The notes beneath the pieces were generated by a model. The model ran no database searches. It saw nothing but the letters and a program-made list of their open reading frames with translations, and was not told where the DNA came from. DNA of 64,000 nucleotides from Arion vulgaris (taxonomy: Eukaryota > Mollusca > Gastropoda > Stylommatophora > Arionidae). Each line of letters starts with the position of its first letter. Within the stretch, counting starts at the first letter, position 1. The DNA is taken from NCBI GenBank assembly GCA_020796225.1, contig CM036759.1, forward strand, positions 1,607,782 through 1,671,781. Reading direction: 5' to 3'. A program made the position numbers and the translations under genes. This document shows positions 54,767-64,000 of this stretch, piece by piece.

Positions 54767-57700
54767 GTAAGTAACAGCGGTTAACGACTAAATAAAAGCA
54801 TTTAACATCTTCTAGTCATTAGTCAGTCCTCAGTGATATTTGATATATCATATGCACTACAGACAAGTCATGGGTGCTCACTCCACACCACAGTGACAGT
54901 CTGAGTCACAATCACTCAACTGTACTACGTTTTGTTGAATCTGGTGTATGTACCTAGATCCATTTTTCTAAATAGCTTGAGTAGTTTTGTTTCATTAAAT
55001 ATGTAAATTGTACAGCAAAAGACTGTATCTCTCTCGTACCTTAAACTTAACTAATAGTAATACTTATGATTTATGATCTGCAAGCAATTTCTCTCCACAT
55101 CGCAAAATCATCACATCGATCGTTTCCATGGATTGTTTCAAGAGTATTATTACTCGTCTCTTTGTAGCTCTGATATAGATAAGGCAGCTCCAGGTTTTCT
55201 CCAGCACTTGCTGCTTGCTCATTTGCCTTCTTGTTTCTGGAAATATCATTGTAGAATCTACTGCAAGACCAGCTCTGTTTTTCCAATAATTCAGTATTGA
55301 TTTTTATATTTGAATAGGACTGTCCAGTATCAAACATGAAACCTGAGACTAAAAATGTAGAGTGATCAGAGGAAAAATTATATATGTTTATATTAGTTCT
55401 AAGATTATAACCATCCATGATTATATGCAGTTTTTTTTCTTTCTCTTCTCTAATCCTGTTTTGCCTCACATCATCAGGATAAAAAGAGATTTATAGAATA
55501 GGCTTTTATGTGTCCTTCATAAATAGTGTCTTTCACAGCCTCTGTTATTTCTGTGATCCACCTTTTGCATGGACAACATTTTACTTATTATCCACTGCAT
55601 TGGAGTAACATTGCTTTTTGAGGCGCACTGTCTGTTGGTAATATATTTACATGGCAGAATCATTTACACCAAGGCGGGAGACCCACCAAGAACAAGGGTT
55701 GTCTTTTAAACAAATTAACAGAGAAAATCTAACAAACATATTGTCATACAATTTGACCACATGTTGCAAAAGACATTGTTTTCGATGATAAACAACGTTT
55801 AGGGTATGAATTGTAATTCATCATCATCAGGTGCCGTCTCCACATCGAAGGTTGACTGTAATGAATCTCCAGCATCCTCTGTCTTTCGCTTGGTGTTGCA
55901 CACTGCCAGACTGTAACCTGTCCATTTCCTAAAGTTTCCCTCCCACTTATCTCTCGGTCTTCCTCTTGCTCTTCTCCTCAACTTTCCCCTCTAGTAAATG
56001 TTTTATCATGGTGTCATGTCTTTTATGTGCCCAAAATACTTTACTTGTCTGAATTTTATTTCTCTTAATAATTGTTTCTTCATGCCTAGTTTTTCTAAAA
56101 CTTGTTTATTTGTCTGTTTTTCTGTCCATGAAACTGTGCCTATTATTCTATATATCCACATCTCAAATGCATCAATTCTGTCTTCTAACTGCTTGTTCAT
56201 TGTCCATGTTTCGAGCCATACATTAATATAGGATATATATAGCATTTGATCATTCTCATTTTTAGCCTGTTTGTAATTTGTTTGGATGTCAGTAACTTTC
56301 TCATACTATTGAAATTATCCTTGGCCATTCCTATTCTCTTTTAATTTCTGTTATACATCTGCCATCATCTGTCATCATCTGACCAAGATATAAGAAACTT
56401 TTTACTTGATGTAGTAATTCTCCATGTATTTTTATATTCATTTTAGGTTTTCCATTTCCTTGTTGATTACCATAGTTTTTGTTTTCTGTATGTTAATGTC
56501 TAATCCATATTCCTTGCTAGTTCTGTCCAATTGGTCCACTAATTCTTGTAGATCTTGTTCATTTTCTGCTACCAATACTGTGTCATCTGCATATCTTAAG
56601 TTTATTATTTTTCCATTGATCTTGAGTCCTGGCATTCCTCTAGTTGTTTGAAGATTTTCTCTGTGTAGATGTTAAATAGGCTTGGTGACAGAATGCATCC
56701 TTGTCTCACTCTCCTCTTTATGTCTATGTATGAAGAGTAGCTATTTTCATATTTTATTATTGCTGTCTGTTCCCAGTATATGTTACTTATTAGTCTGATA
56801 TCATCCCCATCTAGGCCTATTTCTTGTAGACATATGATTAGCTTTTCATGTTGGACTCTTGTCAAAAGCTTTGCTATAATCAATGAAACACAAGTAGATA
56901 CTTTTTGCACTTCTATATACTTGTCAGCGAGTAGTCTTATACAAAGTATTGCCTCTCTTGTTCCTCTGTTCTTTCTAAAGCCAAACTGTTCTTCTCCTAC
57001 TTCTATGTCTATCTTGTTTTTAATTCTTTCATGTATGATCTTGAGTAGTATTTTTGTTATGTGGCTAATTGTCCTATAGTCTGTGCACTCCTGTGCTTTG
57101 GGCTTTTGGGTAGTGGTATGAATACTGATGTCTTCAAGTCTCTTGGTATATATCCTGTGTTATATATATCATTGCACAAATCTGTAATGGTTGAAATACC
57201 AAAATCCTCAAAGGAGGTTAACATTTCCACAGTAATATTGTCCAATCCTGCAGCCTTTCCTCGCTTCATTGTTTCGATTGCTCTTACAACTTCAGATGTT
57301 AGTATTCTTGGGCCGTCATTGCACTTTATACTCCATTTACTGCTTCTTTGATCATCAAATAGAGCCGTTACATATTCTGTCCATCTTGTCAATATTTCTG
57401 TTTTATCAAACAAAAGTTGGTTGTTGCTGTTTTTGATACATTCTCCACTTTTTATAGTATTTTTCTTACTTGTCATTTGTCTTATTTCTCTGTGCATATC
57501 TCTAGTCCTGTGTTTTTCTGCTATATCTTCTATTTCCTTGCATTTTGTTTCTAACCAGTTTACTTTTGTGGTTCTGCACATGTTGCGTATTTCGTTGTCT
57601 AAAATTGTATACTTTGGGTGTTCTTGGCTTTCTTTCGTTCTGTCATTTTTCTAAGATTTCATCAGTCATCCACATTTGATTTTTCATGGATTCTTTTACA

Positions 57701-60700
57701 GGCAGGTTTTGTTTGCAGTTTGTATACTCTGTTTTAAGCAATCCCATTTATTGGTTACTTTCTCTTCAGGATTTTCTTTTCTGTATTGTTCTAAGCACTC
57801 TGTCATTAGGCATTCATATTTGTTCTTGACTTCCACACAATATTTCTGTTGCATCTCTGATTAAGTGCTGATATATCTATATGTGGTTCTTTTCTTGTTG
57901 GTTGGTCTATCTTTTTAGTTTTATGTTTAGTTTGATCATCACTGGATTATGATCAGAATTTATATCTGCTCCTGGATATGTTTTGGTGTTCATTACATTA
58001 TTTTTAAATCTGTTCCTAATCATGATGAAATCTATCTGGTTCCTTTTTTTATCTCCTGGGCTTTTCCATGTGTATAATCTTCTAGATTCTTGTTGGTAAA
58101 ATGTGTTGCATATAACCATGTTATTTTCTTCACAGAACTGGATAAGCCTATCTCCTCGTTCATTCCTTGTTCCTAGTCCGTATTGTCCTACAATATTCTT
58201 GTATTTGCCTTTGCCAATTTTTGAATTCATATCGCCCATTATAATTAGTATGTCAGTTGTCTTTACTTGTTTGAGAATTTGTTGTAAATCTTCATAATAT
58301 TTTTCGATTTCTTCATCTGCATGGTCTGATGTTGGAGCGTATGTTTGGATAATTGCTATTTCGAATGACTTTGCTCTGATCTTTCATTGTAATTATGTAT
58401 TAAAGTGATGAAATCAGAGACATGTCTGGTCAACCACTAGTGACAACTGTTATAAGAAAGAGAAGATGGAGATATGTTGGGCACACCTTGAGGAGAAATG
58501 ATCAAAGAATATCAAAGCAGGCATTGAAGTGGGATGCAAAGGGTTCAAGAAAGAGAGGTTGACCTAAGGAGACCCTGAAGCGAACTTTGCTGAGAGAGGT
58601 AGGAAATATCGGTCTCAGTTCCATGGAGGAGATTGAGCGAGTTGCCCAGGATAGAGCGGTATGGAGAAATTACTTGCAGGCCCTATGTAACGATAACGGT
58701 ACGAGAGGAATTATTATTATTATGTATTACAAAAATAATTAATTTCCTTGAAAATATATTGTAAAAAAAAAAACCTTCACTGTGCAGTAAATTTCACAAA
58801 TATAAGAAGTGCAAAGAGTGCCAAACTAGCATATGATGTAGATATCACACATAATTATAGCATGAACCTCTACATTTTGTCTAAATTGATTATAAGCAAA
58901 GATGTTGCTGTTCTAATTTGAAATTATTTTTTTATTTGGAAGAGTAATATTGCAAGAGACATATCTACAAAACCAACTGGGTTCGATATTTATTGGAGGT
59001 TCACACTATAATTATATGTAATATGTACATCATATGCTAGTAGGTTCACACTATAATTATGTGTAATATCTACATCATATGCTAGTAGGTTCACACTATA
59101 ATTATGTGTAATATCTACATCATATGCTAGTAGGTTCACACTATAATTATATGTAATATCTACATCATATGCTAATAGGTTCACACTATAATTATGTGTA
59201 ATATCTACATCATATGCTAGTAGGTTCACACTATAATTATGTGTAATATCTACATCATATGCTAGTAGGTTCACACTATAATTATATGTAATATCTACAT
59301 CATATGCTAGTAGGTTCACACTATAATTATATGTAATATCTACATCATATGCTAGTAGGTTCACACTATAATTATGTGTAATATCTACATCATATGCTAG
59401 TAGGTTCACACTATAATTATATGTAATATCTACATCATATGCTAGTAGGTTCACACTATAATTATGTGTAATATCTACATCATATGCTAGTAGGTTCACA
59501 CTATAATTATATGTAATATCTACATCATATGCTAGTAGGTTCACACTATAATTATATGTAATATCTACATCATATGCTAGTAGGTTCACACTATAATTAT
59601 ATGTAATATGTACATCATATTCTAGTTTGGTATTCATTATGTGTAATATGTACATCATATGCTAGTTTGGTATTCTTTACACTGTTTATATTTGTGAAAT
59701 CCACTGCACGGTGTGGAGGGAGTTTACAATATATTTTCAAGAAAATTACAATGCATACCCTAAACGTTGTTTATCATAAAAACAATGTCTTTTGCAACAT
59801 GTGGCCAAATTGTATGACAATATGTTTTTTAGTTGTTTTTTTGTAAATTTTAAAAAAAAAGCAAAAAGACAATCCTTGTTCTGGGTGGGTCTCCTGCCTT
59901 TTAATTTGTTGTTTCTTGATGAAGTTCAGTACTGATGGTGTACCCATTTTTTCCCTGATGTCTTCATTTCTCAATCGGTCTCTTCTTGATACTCCTGGCA
60001 TTCTGTGTAGACTCTTCATCTCTGTCATGACTAGTTTTGCTCTATCATTTGATATCAGCATCCATGTTTGACACTGATAGCATAGTGTTGGGAGAAAGAT
60101 TGTGTTGTTTAATTCTCTTTTAGTGTGTCATGGTGAGACATGTTTGCATTTTAAAATTGTGGCCATTTGTCCTATCATTTGATTTGATTTATTGCATCTA
60201 TGTTGGATTTTGTTAGTTATTCTTCCACTTGCTAACAAAATTATTTTCTAGGTATGTAAAGTCTTTCATTCTTCTTCTTTTGTCATCACACTGTTACTGG
60301 GTTGTTGCCCAGTATCGTGGTTTTCTGTGTTTGTCTTGCGCTGTTTTGGTGGCTTCGGTGATTGTTATTTTTCCTCTTTGAAAGGATTCTGCTATGTTAT
60401 CTAACCATCTTTTTCATGGTCTTCCTCTTCCTTCTTCCTGATGTTTTGTTGTAGAAGACTCTGTATAATGTGGAGTTTGGATGCATTCTTATTAAGTGGC
60501 CAAACCACTTCATTCTTTGTTTCTCAATGTAATTCAAAATAGGGGGAAGACTGCAGTAAAACTTGGTAAATAGTGAAACACGTACAAACAAAGTACTATA
60601 GTTTTACAAAATACAGAAACAGTGACGATAAACAGCAACGTTTCGACCAACAAGGCCTTTATAACAAACGAACAAACAGGAGTGACAAATTAAAATGAAA

Positions 60701-63700
60701 CACAAATGGACGACCAAATACAAACGTATCTAAGGAAAATCTGGAATAAAAACAATAACGAAATAAATGTAACACAAAAACACACATAAAAACTAGAAAT
60801 AGAACGGAAAGAAACAATGAAACATCTAGTAAATATATAACTTGAATACATGCAACATATACCCATATAGATTACAAAGCATGGGAAGAGAAAGTACTAA
60901 GAAGCATAAGAATGTAATACGTTGAGCCCGTGGTCGCAAGGTACCATACAAAGAAATCAACCGATTCTCCAGAGCAAATCGACTACGATCATCAGAGGAA
61001 CATGATCGGATGGCTGTGACCGGGACATCGCAAGCTCCTGAATGGCCAGTATCATTGAAATGGGTAGCTACAGGGGTCACAGAGCATTGGCGATATCGCG
61101 AAGTGTTGGGCGAATCGTCACGCTCATTAATTTCATTAATGTCTTCAATCCGCTATTCGGTTTACATCTCACATCTCTACCTCTTGTGTCAACTTTCTTG
61201 ACATCACTATCACTGCCCATCCACCATCACTACATCAGTATACTACAAGCCTACTGATGCACATAGTTTCTTCTTTATACCTCTTCCCATTCCCAGGCTT
61301 GTCGTGACTCTTTACCATTCTCTCAACTTTTGCGCCTTCGTCGCCTCTGTAGCGAGGACGACGATTTTCTCGATAGAGCTCACGAGATGCTGGATTTCTT
61401 TCGTAGCGCTTATACCCGGATAAGGTGCTTGCTTCTGCTATGCGGCGAGTTCAGCAAATTTCTCGCCAGGAGGCTCTCTCTAACCAGCATAGAACTTCCA
61501 ATTCTGACAGGGTGAAACTTGTCTTAACTTTCCACCCTCATAGTTCCCTTGTGAAGAAAGTCTTATTCCGTCATCTCTCCATTCTTCAGTCTGATCCTGA
61601 GACACGTTCAATCTTCCAACACTATCCTTTGGTGGCGTACAGACGGGACAGAAGCCTTAAGGATATGTTGGTTCACAGTCGCCTCAAGCCTAATATCCAG
61701 AGTAATTTTGGCACCATCCAGTGTGGCCGCCGGCGCTGCAACACTTGTGCTTATGTAATACAGACCCGCATGGTGTCTTTTCCAAAAGCCACGTCATATT
61801 GAAGACAGTTTCACGTGCGAGTCCCGTAAATATTATCTATGCCATTATCTGCAAACGGTGCAACAAGGCCTATATTGGGGAAACCGGCAGGAGACTCAGT
61901 GACCGATTCGCCTAACACTTGCGCGATATACGCCAATGCTCTGTGACCCTGTAGCTACCCATTTCAATGATACTGGCCATTCAGGAGCTAGCGATGTCCA
62001 GGTCACAGCCATCCGATCATGTTCCTCTGATGATCGTTATCGATTTGCTCTGGAGAATCGGTTGATTTCTTTGTATGGTACCTTGTGACACGCGGCTCAA
62101 CGTATTACATTCTTATGCTTCTTAGTACTTTCTCTTCCCATGCTTTGTAATCTATATGGGTATATGTTGCATGTATTCAAGTTATATATTTACTAGATGT
62201 TTCATTGTTTCTTTTCCGTTCTCTTCTTTTCTTATGGTGTTTCTGGTCATTATTTCGTTATTTATTGACCTTAAACTGGGCAGACATTGCTTTTTCATCG
62301 GTCTGATCAGGTTTGCCAAAGCTAGTTTTCAGTCACTGTTTTTTTGAACCAAAATTTTTGCTTTTCAGACTCACAAGAAGTGGAACTGTTTTTTGCAGTA
62401 TATTGCTCTGGTGTCTGTTGTCTGCTGACACTTTCAGAAGCTGTTTGACTTTTCTAGTCTGTATAAGTGTTTGTTGAGTCTGCAGTGTCCGGTGCGTAGT
62501 CGAAATATAATGACCTGGTCTGTTCTGCTTAGGTCTTTGAGGAGTCTTTTCCATAATCATATCCAGTGTTTGTCTTCCAGTCTACTGCAGATTTTCTCTG
62601 TATGAGGGTTTTGACCTCTTGAAAAGACAAGGGTTGGTAAATTTGCTCTTGGGCACTGCCCTCCTTAGCTAAGACATCAGCACTCTCATTGCCTGCAATG
62701 CCACAGTGAGATGGAATCACTGCAAGTGAATTTCTGCCTTTTCTGAAAGCTGAGCAAGTTCTCTTTGTAGTTTTGTACTTTTCCGCTCTATTTCTAGTTA
62801 TTATGTGTTTTTGTGTTACATTTATTTAGTTATTCGTTTTTATTCCAGATTTTCCTTAGATACGTTTGTATTTGGTCGTCCATTTGTTTCATTTTAATTT
62901 GTCACTCCTGTTTGTTCGTTTGCTTGATAAAGGCCTTGTTGGTCGAACGTTGCTGTTTATCGTCACTGTTTCTGTATTTTGTAAAACTATAGTACTTTGT
63001 TTGTACGTGTTTCGCTAATGTAATTCAAGCAAGGTTCTGTGCCAACTTTCTTTCTTATGCTGATGTTGGTGACTCTGTCTTTTCTGGTGTTGTTGGTAAC
63101 TTTTCGCAGGCATTTCACGCATTTCACATGTAGTTATTTTTGTGACTGCACTTTGCTCATTGTCCATGTTTGGCTCTGGTAACACAAAGTAGGTAAAAAA
63201 AGGCTGTTGATCATCTGTTGCTTAGCTGCCTGTGAAATTTTGGGTGCCTTAACAATGGGGCTAGCTGGTAGGTTACAGCATTTGATTTTTGCACTCTAGC
63301 CTCTATCTCACTATCTAGTCTTCCATCTTCTGTGAATATGCTTCCTAAGTATTTGAATTCTTTCAATTGGTTGATTGTAGTGCCATTGACATGGATGTCT
63401 AGATTATTATGTTCAGAATACTAGACTGGACTAATATGTGAATTCACTGCTTGCTATTCTGTATTATGTCGGCAGATCTCACTCTCTTAATGTTACCAAT
63501 ACATGTTCCCACTCCCAGACAGTCTAACATAATCATCCTACACCACACACTTGCTACCATAGAGAAGCTGATTGTCTATGGCCCACCGACAACCTTGTGT
63601 CTATTATGTCAGAATATGCAGTTTCTATCATTTTATTTCTACTCTATGATCATATTATTATCTCATATTTGTGTGTGTTGCCAGTTTCCAACAACCAAAT

Positions 63701-63757
63701 AGTTCGTCTCTACAGTCGATTTACTAATCTGGATAAAAGTGATCAAGGTTTTTTAAG
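54703..63757 (+). CDS. CHP1: Calcineurin B homologous protein, first two exons (partial)
   Basis: CHP1 is a myristoylated EF-hand protein that binds Na+/H+ exchangers and regulates them and vesicle traffic. Exon 1 is 54703-54766 and exon 2 is 63685-63757; both have good GT/AG sites and the split Phe codon (T|TT) joins in phase. The start MGARSSMLQDEEVSEIYKET has the Gly2/Ser6 myristoylation signal and the DEE..EI.KETG pattern of the family. Exon 2 gives QIVRLYSRFTNLDKSDQGFL, covering the first, non-canonical EF-hand. The rest of the gene lies off the right edge. Intron 1 is 8.9 kb and filled with nested transposons. CHP1 versus CHP2 cannot be separated from this stretch. Confidence 0.93.
54767..55444. 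other. Start of CHP1 intron 1, nothing recognised
   Basis: Minus frames up to 132 codons (55071-55469) have no recognised pattern. Confidence 0.5.
55445..55655 (-). mobile_element. Dispersed repeat R39, copy 3
   Basis: CATCAGGATAAAAAGAGATT, CAGCCTCTGTTATTTCTGTG and TTTTTGAGGCGCACTGTCTG align with 39.6 and 49.55 kb. Confidence 0.7.
55817..58400 (-). mobile_element. LINE with endonuclease and reverse transcriptase, decayed
   Basis: Minus strand, in order: endonuclease (IQTYAPTSDHADEEIEKYY, IIMGDMNSKIGKG, GLGTRNERGDRLIQFC, RRLYTWKSPGDKKRNQIDF, DINSDHNPV at 57.9-58.39 kb), linker with RGKAAGLDNITVEMLTSF (57.06-57.58), RVQHEKLIICLQEIGLDG, RRVRQGCILSPSLFNIYTEK (56.6-56.9), INLRYADDTVLVAEN with the Asp pair intact (56.44-56.64), then WKTW-type tail and RRRARGRPRDKWEG (55.8-56.25). 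Many frameshifts; little deletion. Confidence 0.92.
58412..58733 (+). mobile_element. LINE carboxyl-terminal fragment, opposite strand
   Basis: Plus strand reads RKRRWRYVGHTLRRNDQRIS, KQALKWDAKGSRKRG, a stop, PKETLKRTLLREV and AQDRAVWRNYLQALC; ends in (ATT)n. Inserted next to the minus LINE. Confidence 0.85.
58990..59625. repeat. Minisatellite, 45-bp unit, 14 copies, in the fold-back core
   Basis: TAGGTTCACACTATAATTAT then GTGTAATATCTACATCATAT. The unit's reverse complement occurs once in the left arm (58828-58875). Confidence 0.97.
59898..60290 (-). mobile_element. LINE reverse transcriptase end fragment
   Basis: Minus strand with breaks: EIQHRCNKSNQ-like start, SNDRAKLVMTEMKSLHRMPG then VSRRDRLRNEDIREKMGTPS and VLNFIKKQQIK. 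Same family as 34.9 kb. Its end abuts the fold-back element. Confidence 0.75.
61330..62090 (+). pseudogene. Penelope-type protein, RT end plus GIY-YIG nuclease, frameshifted
   Basis: The homology runs through at least three frames (61330-61515, 61425-61802, 61721-61915, then HFNDTGHSGA at 61960). GIY-YIG enzymes nick DNA for insertion; Tyr and Gly of Y.I..., the YIGETG loop and Arg (GRRL) are present. A stop after DRFA and a frame change near 61915 break it. Confidence 0.85.
62223..62777 (-). mobile_element. RNase H LINE 3' fragment inside the Penelope tail
   Basis: Minus strand: IPSHCGIAGNESADVLAKEG (RNase H end with catalytic Asp), SFQEVKTLIQRK, then a Cys/His-poor tail. The Penelope tail continues on both sides; CTTTTCCGTTCT (62211-62222) and CTTTTCCGCTCT (62778-62789) flank it. 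Confidence 0.85.
63426..63684. other. End of CHP1 intron 1, nothing recognised
   Basis: Includes a branch/pyrimidine region and TTGCCAG acceptor at 63678-63684. Confidence 0.6.
63685..63757 (+). CDS. CHP1: CHP1 exon 2
   Basis: Between TTGCCAG and AG|GTATGT; 73 nt. Encodes the RLYSRFTNLDK block at the start of EF-hand 1. Confidence 0.93.
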
Positions 63758-63762
63758 GTATG

Positions 63763-63960
63763 TTCACACCTGTAACATGACTTTTATCTCACACCTGCAG
63801 TATGACTTGTATCTCACACCTGTAACATGACTTTTATCTCACACCTGTAGTATGACTTGTATCTCACACCTGTAACATGACTTTTATCTCACACCTGTAA
63901 CATGACTTTTATCTCACACCTGTAACATGACTTGTATCTCACACCTGCAGCAAGACTTAT
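63763..63960. repeat. Minisatellite, 25-bp unit, about eight copies
   Basis: CACACCTGTAACATGACTTT then TATCT; begins about 5 bp after the CHP1 exon 2 donor. Confidence 0.95.
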
Positions 63961-64000
63961 TTTTCACCTGACTGACTTCTTTTATCTCACACGTGGGAAA

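Larger units (their letters stand above)
55656..59897. mobile_element. Fold-back element with long inverted arms, invaded by LINEs
   Basis: Left arm 55656-55816 (GGGAGACCCACC...ACATATTGTCATACAATTTG...ACGTTTAGGGTATG) is the reverse complement of 59757-59897. The arm continues at 58735-58876 (CTTGAAAATATATTGTAAA, CTAGCATATGATGTAGATAT) against 59630-59757. The gap 55817-58734 is filled by LINE sequence, so the LINEs entered the left arm. The centre is a 45-bp array. No transposase seen; a MITE-like or fold-back element. Confidence 0.75.
60538..63016 (+). mobile_element. Penelope-like element, 5'-truncated, with inverted partial copy in front
   Basis: Main copy (about 61113-63016, plus): SVYYKPTDAHSF reverse transcriptase end, RLRRLCSEDDDFLDRAHEML, VKLVLTFHPHSSLVKKVLFR, the CGRRRCNTCAYV zinc-like block and the GIY-YIG start YAIICKRCNKAYIGETGRR, then SSDDRYRFALENRLISLYGT and tail. 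Catalytic palm of the reverse transcriptase is absent. A second copy of the last 0.54 kb lies inverted at 60573-61112. Flanked by a 12-bp duplication at 60526-60537 and 63017-63028. Such inverted partial copies are known for Penelope-like elements. Confidence 0.9.
60330..63425 (-). mobile_element. LINE fragment split by a Penelope-like element
   Basis: Upstream half 63017-63425 (minus) reads KEFKYLGSIFTEDGRLDSEI, QKSNAVTYQLAPLLRHPK and VGTEPCLNYI; downstream half 60330-60537 reads LNYIEKQRMKWFGHLIRM then GRRKRKTM. The two halves join exactly at AATGTAATTCAA, present at both edges. Confidence 0.9.

Noticed and set aside
55071..55469. 132-codon minus frame in CHP1 intron 1
   Set aside because: No recognisable motif and no splice or repeat context to support it.
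58990..59658. 222-codon minus frame with 15-residue repeats
   Set aside because: 45-bp array in the core of a fold-back element.

Overview
The window is nuclear DNA from an invertebrate-type animal; I cannot resolve the phylum. Its coding exons are short and bounded by GT-AG introns. They match three conserved animal genes: the GNPNAT1 amino-terminal half (minus strand), a complete CRLS1 cardiolipin synthase (plus strand) and the first two exons of CHP1 (plus strand). The transposable elements are those of marine invertebrates: LINEs with apurinic endonuclease or RNase H domains, Penelope-like elements with GIY-YIG, Tc1/mariner, a THAP/P-type DNA transposon and tRNA-derived SINEs. There is no bacterial gene organisation.

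Layout. 1-12.4 kb holds GNPNAT1 on the minus strand, with its carboxyl half off the left edge; its introns carry a LINE fragment, about ten minisatellites and a Tc1 element with both inverted ends. At 13.05-27.9 kb is CRLS1 in seven exons, all phases agreeing; its introns hold a 51-bp array, a 20-bp array, a 65-bp array that copies its own splice donor, and a 3.4-kb array. At 28.6-31.1 kb is a long LINE dropped into a small repeat array. From 31 to 50 kb I see mostly minisatellites, a GC-rich island, LINE fragments, one LINE nested in a Penelope-like element, and two weak candidate minus-strand exons of an unknown gene. At 50.6-54 kb is a decayed THAP/P-type transposon. From 54.7 kb CHP1 begins; its 8.9-kb first intron holds a fold-back element invaded by LINEs and a three-level nest (LINE, then Penelope, then RNase H LINE) with target duplications.

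By my own tally about a third of the window is tandem repeat with units of 20-90 bp. Many arrays can be traced to a local seed: a transposon end, a transposon coding segment or an exon edge. Long open frames inside these arrays are by-products of stop-free units and I do not call them genes.

The three host genes have unrelated jobs (UDP-GlcNAc precursor synthesis, mitochondrial cardiolipin synthesis, Na+/H+ exchanger partner and calcium sensor). GNPNAT1 and CRLS1 are head-to-head, about 0.7 kb apart if the short first GNPNAT1 exon is right.
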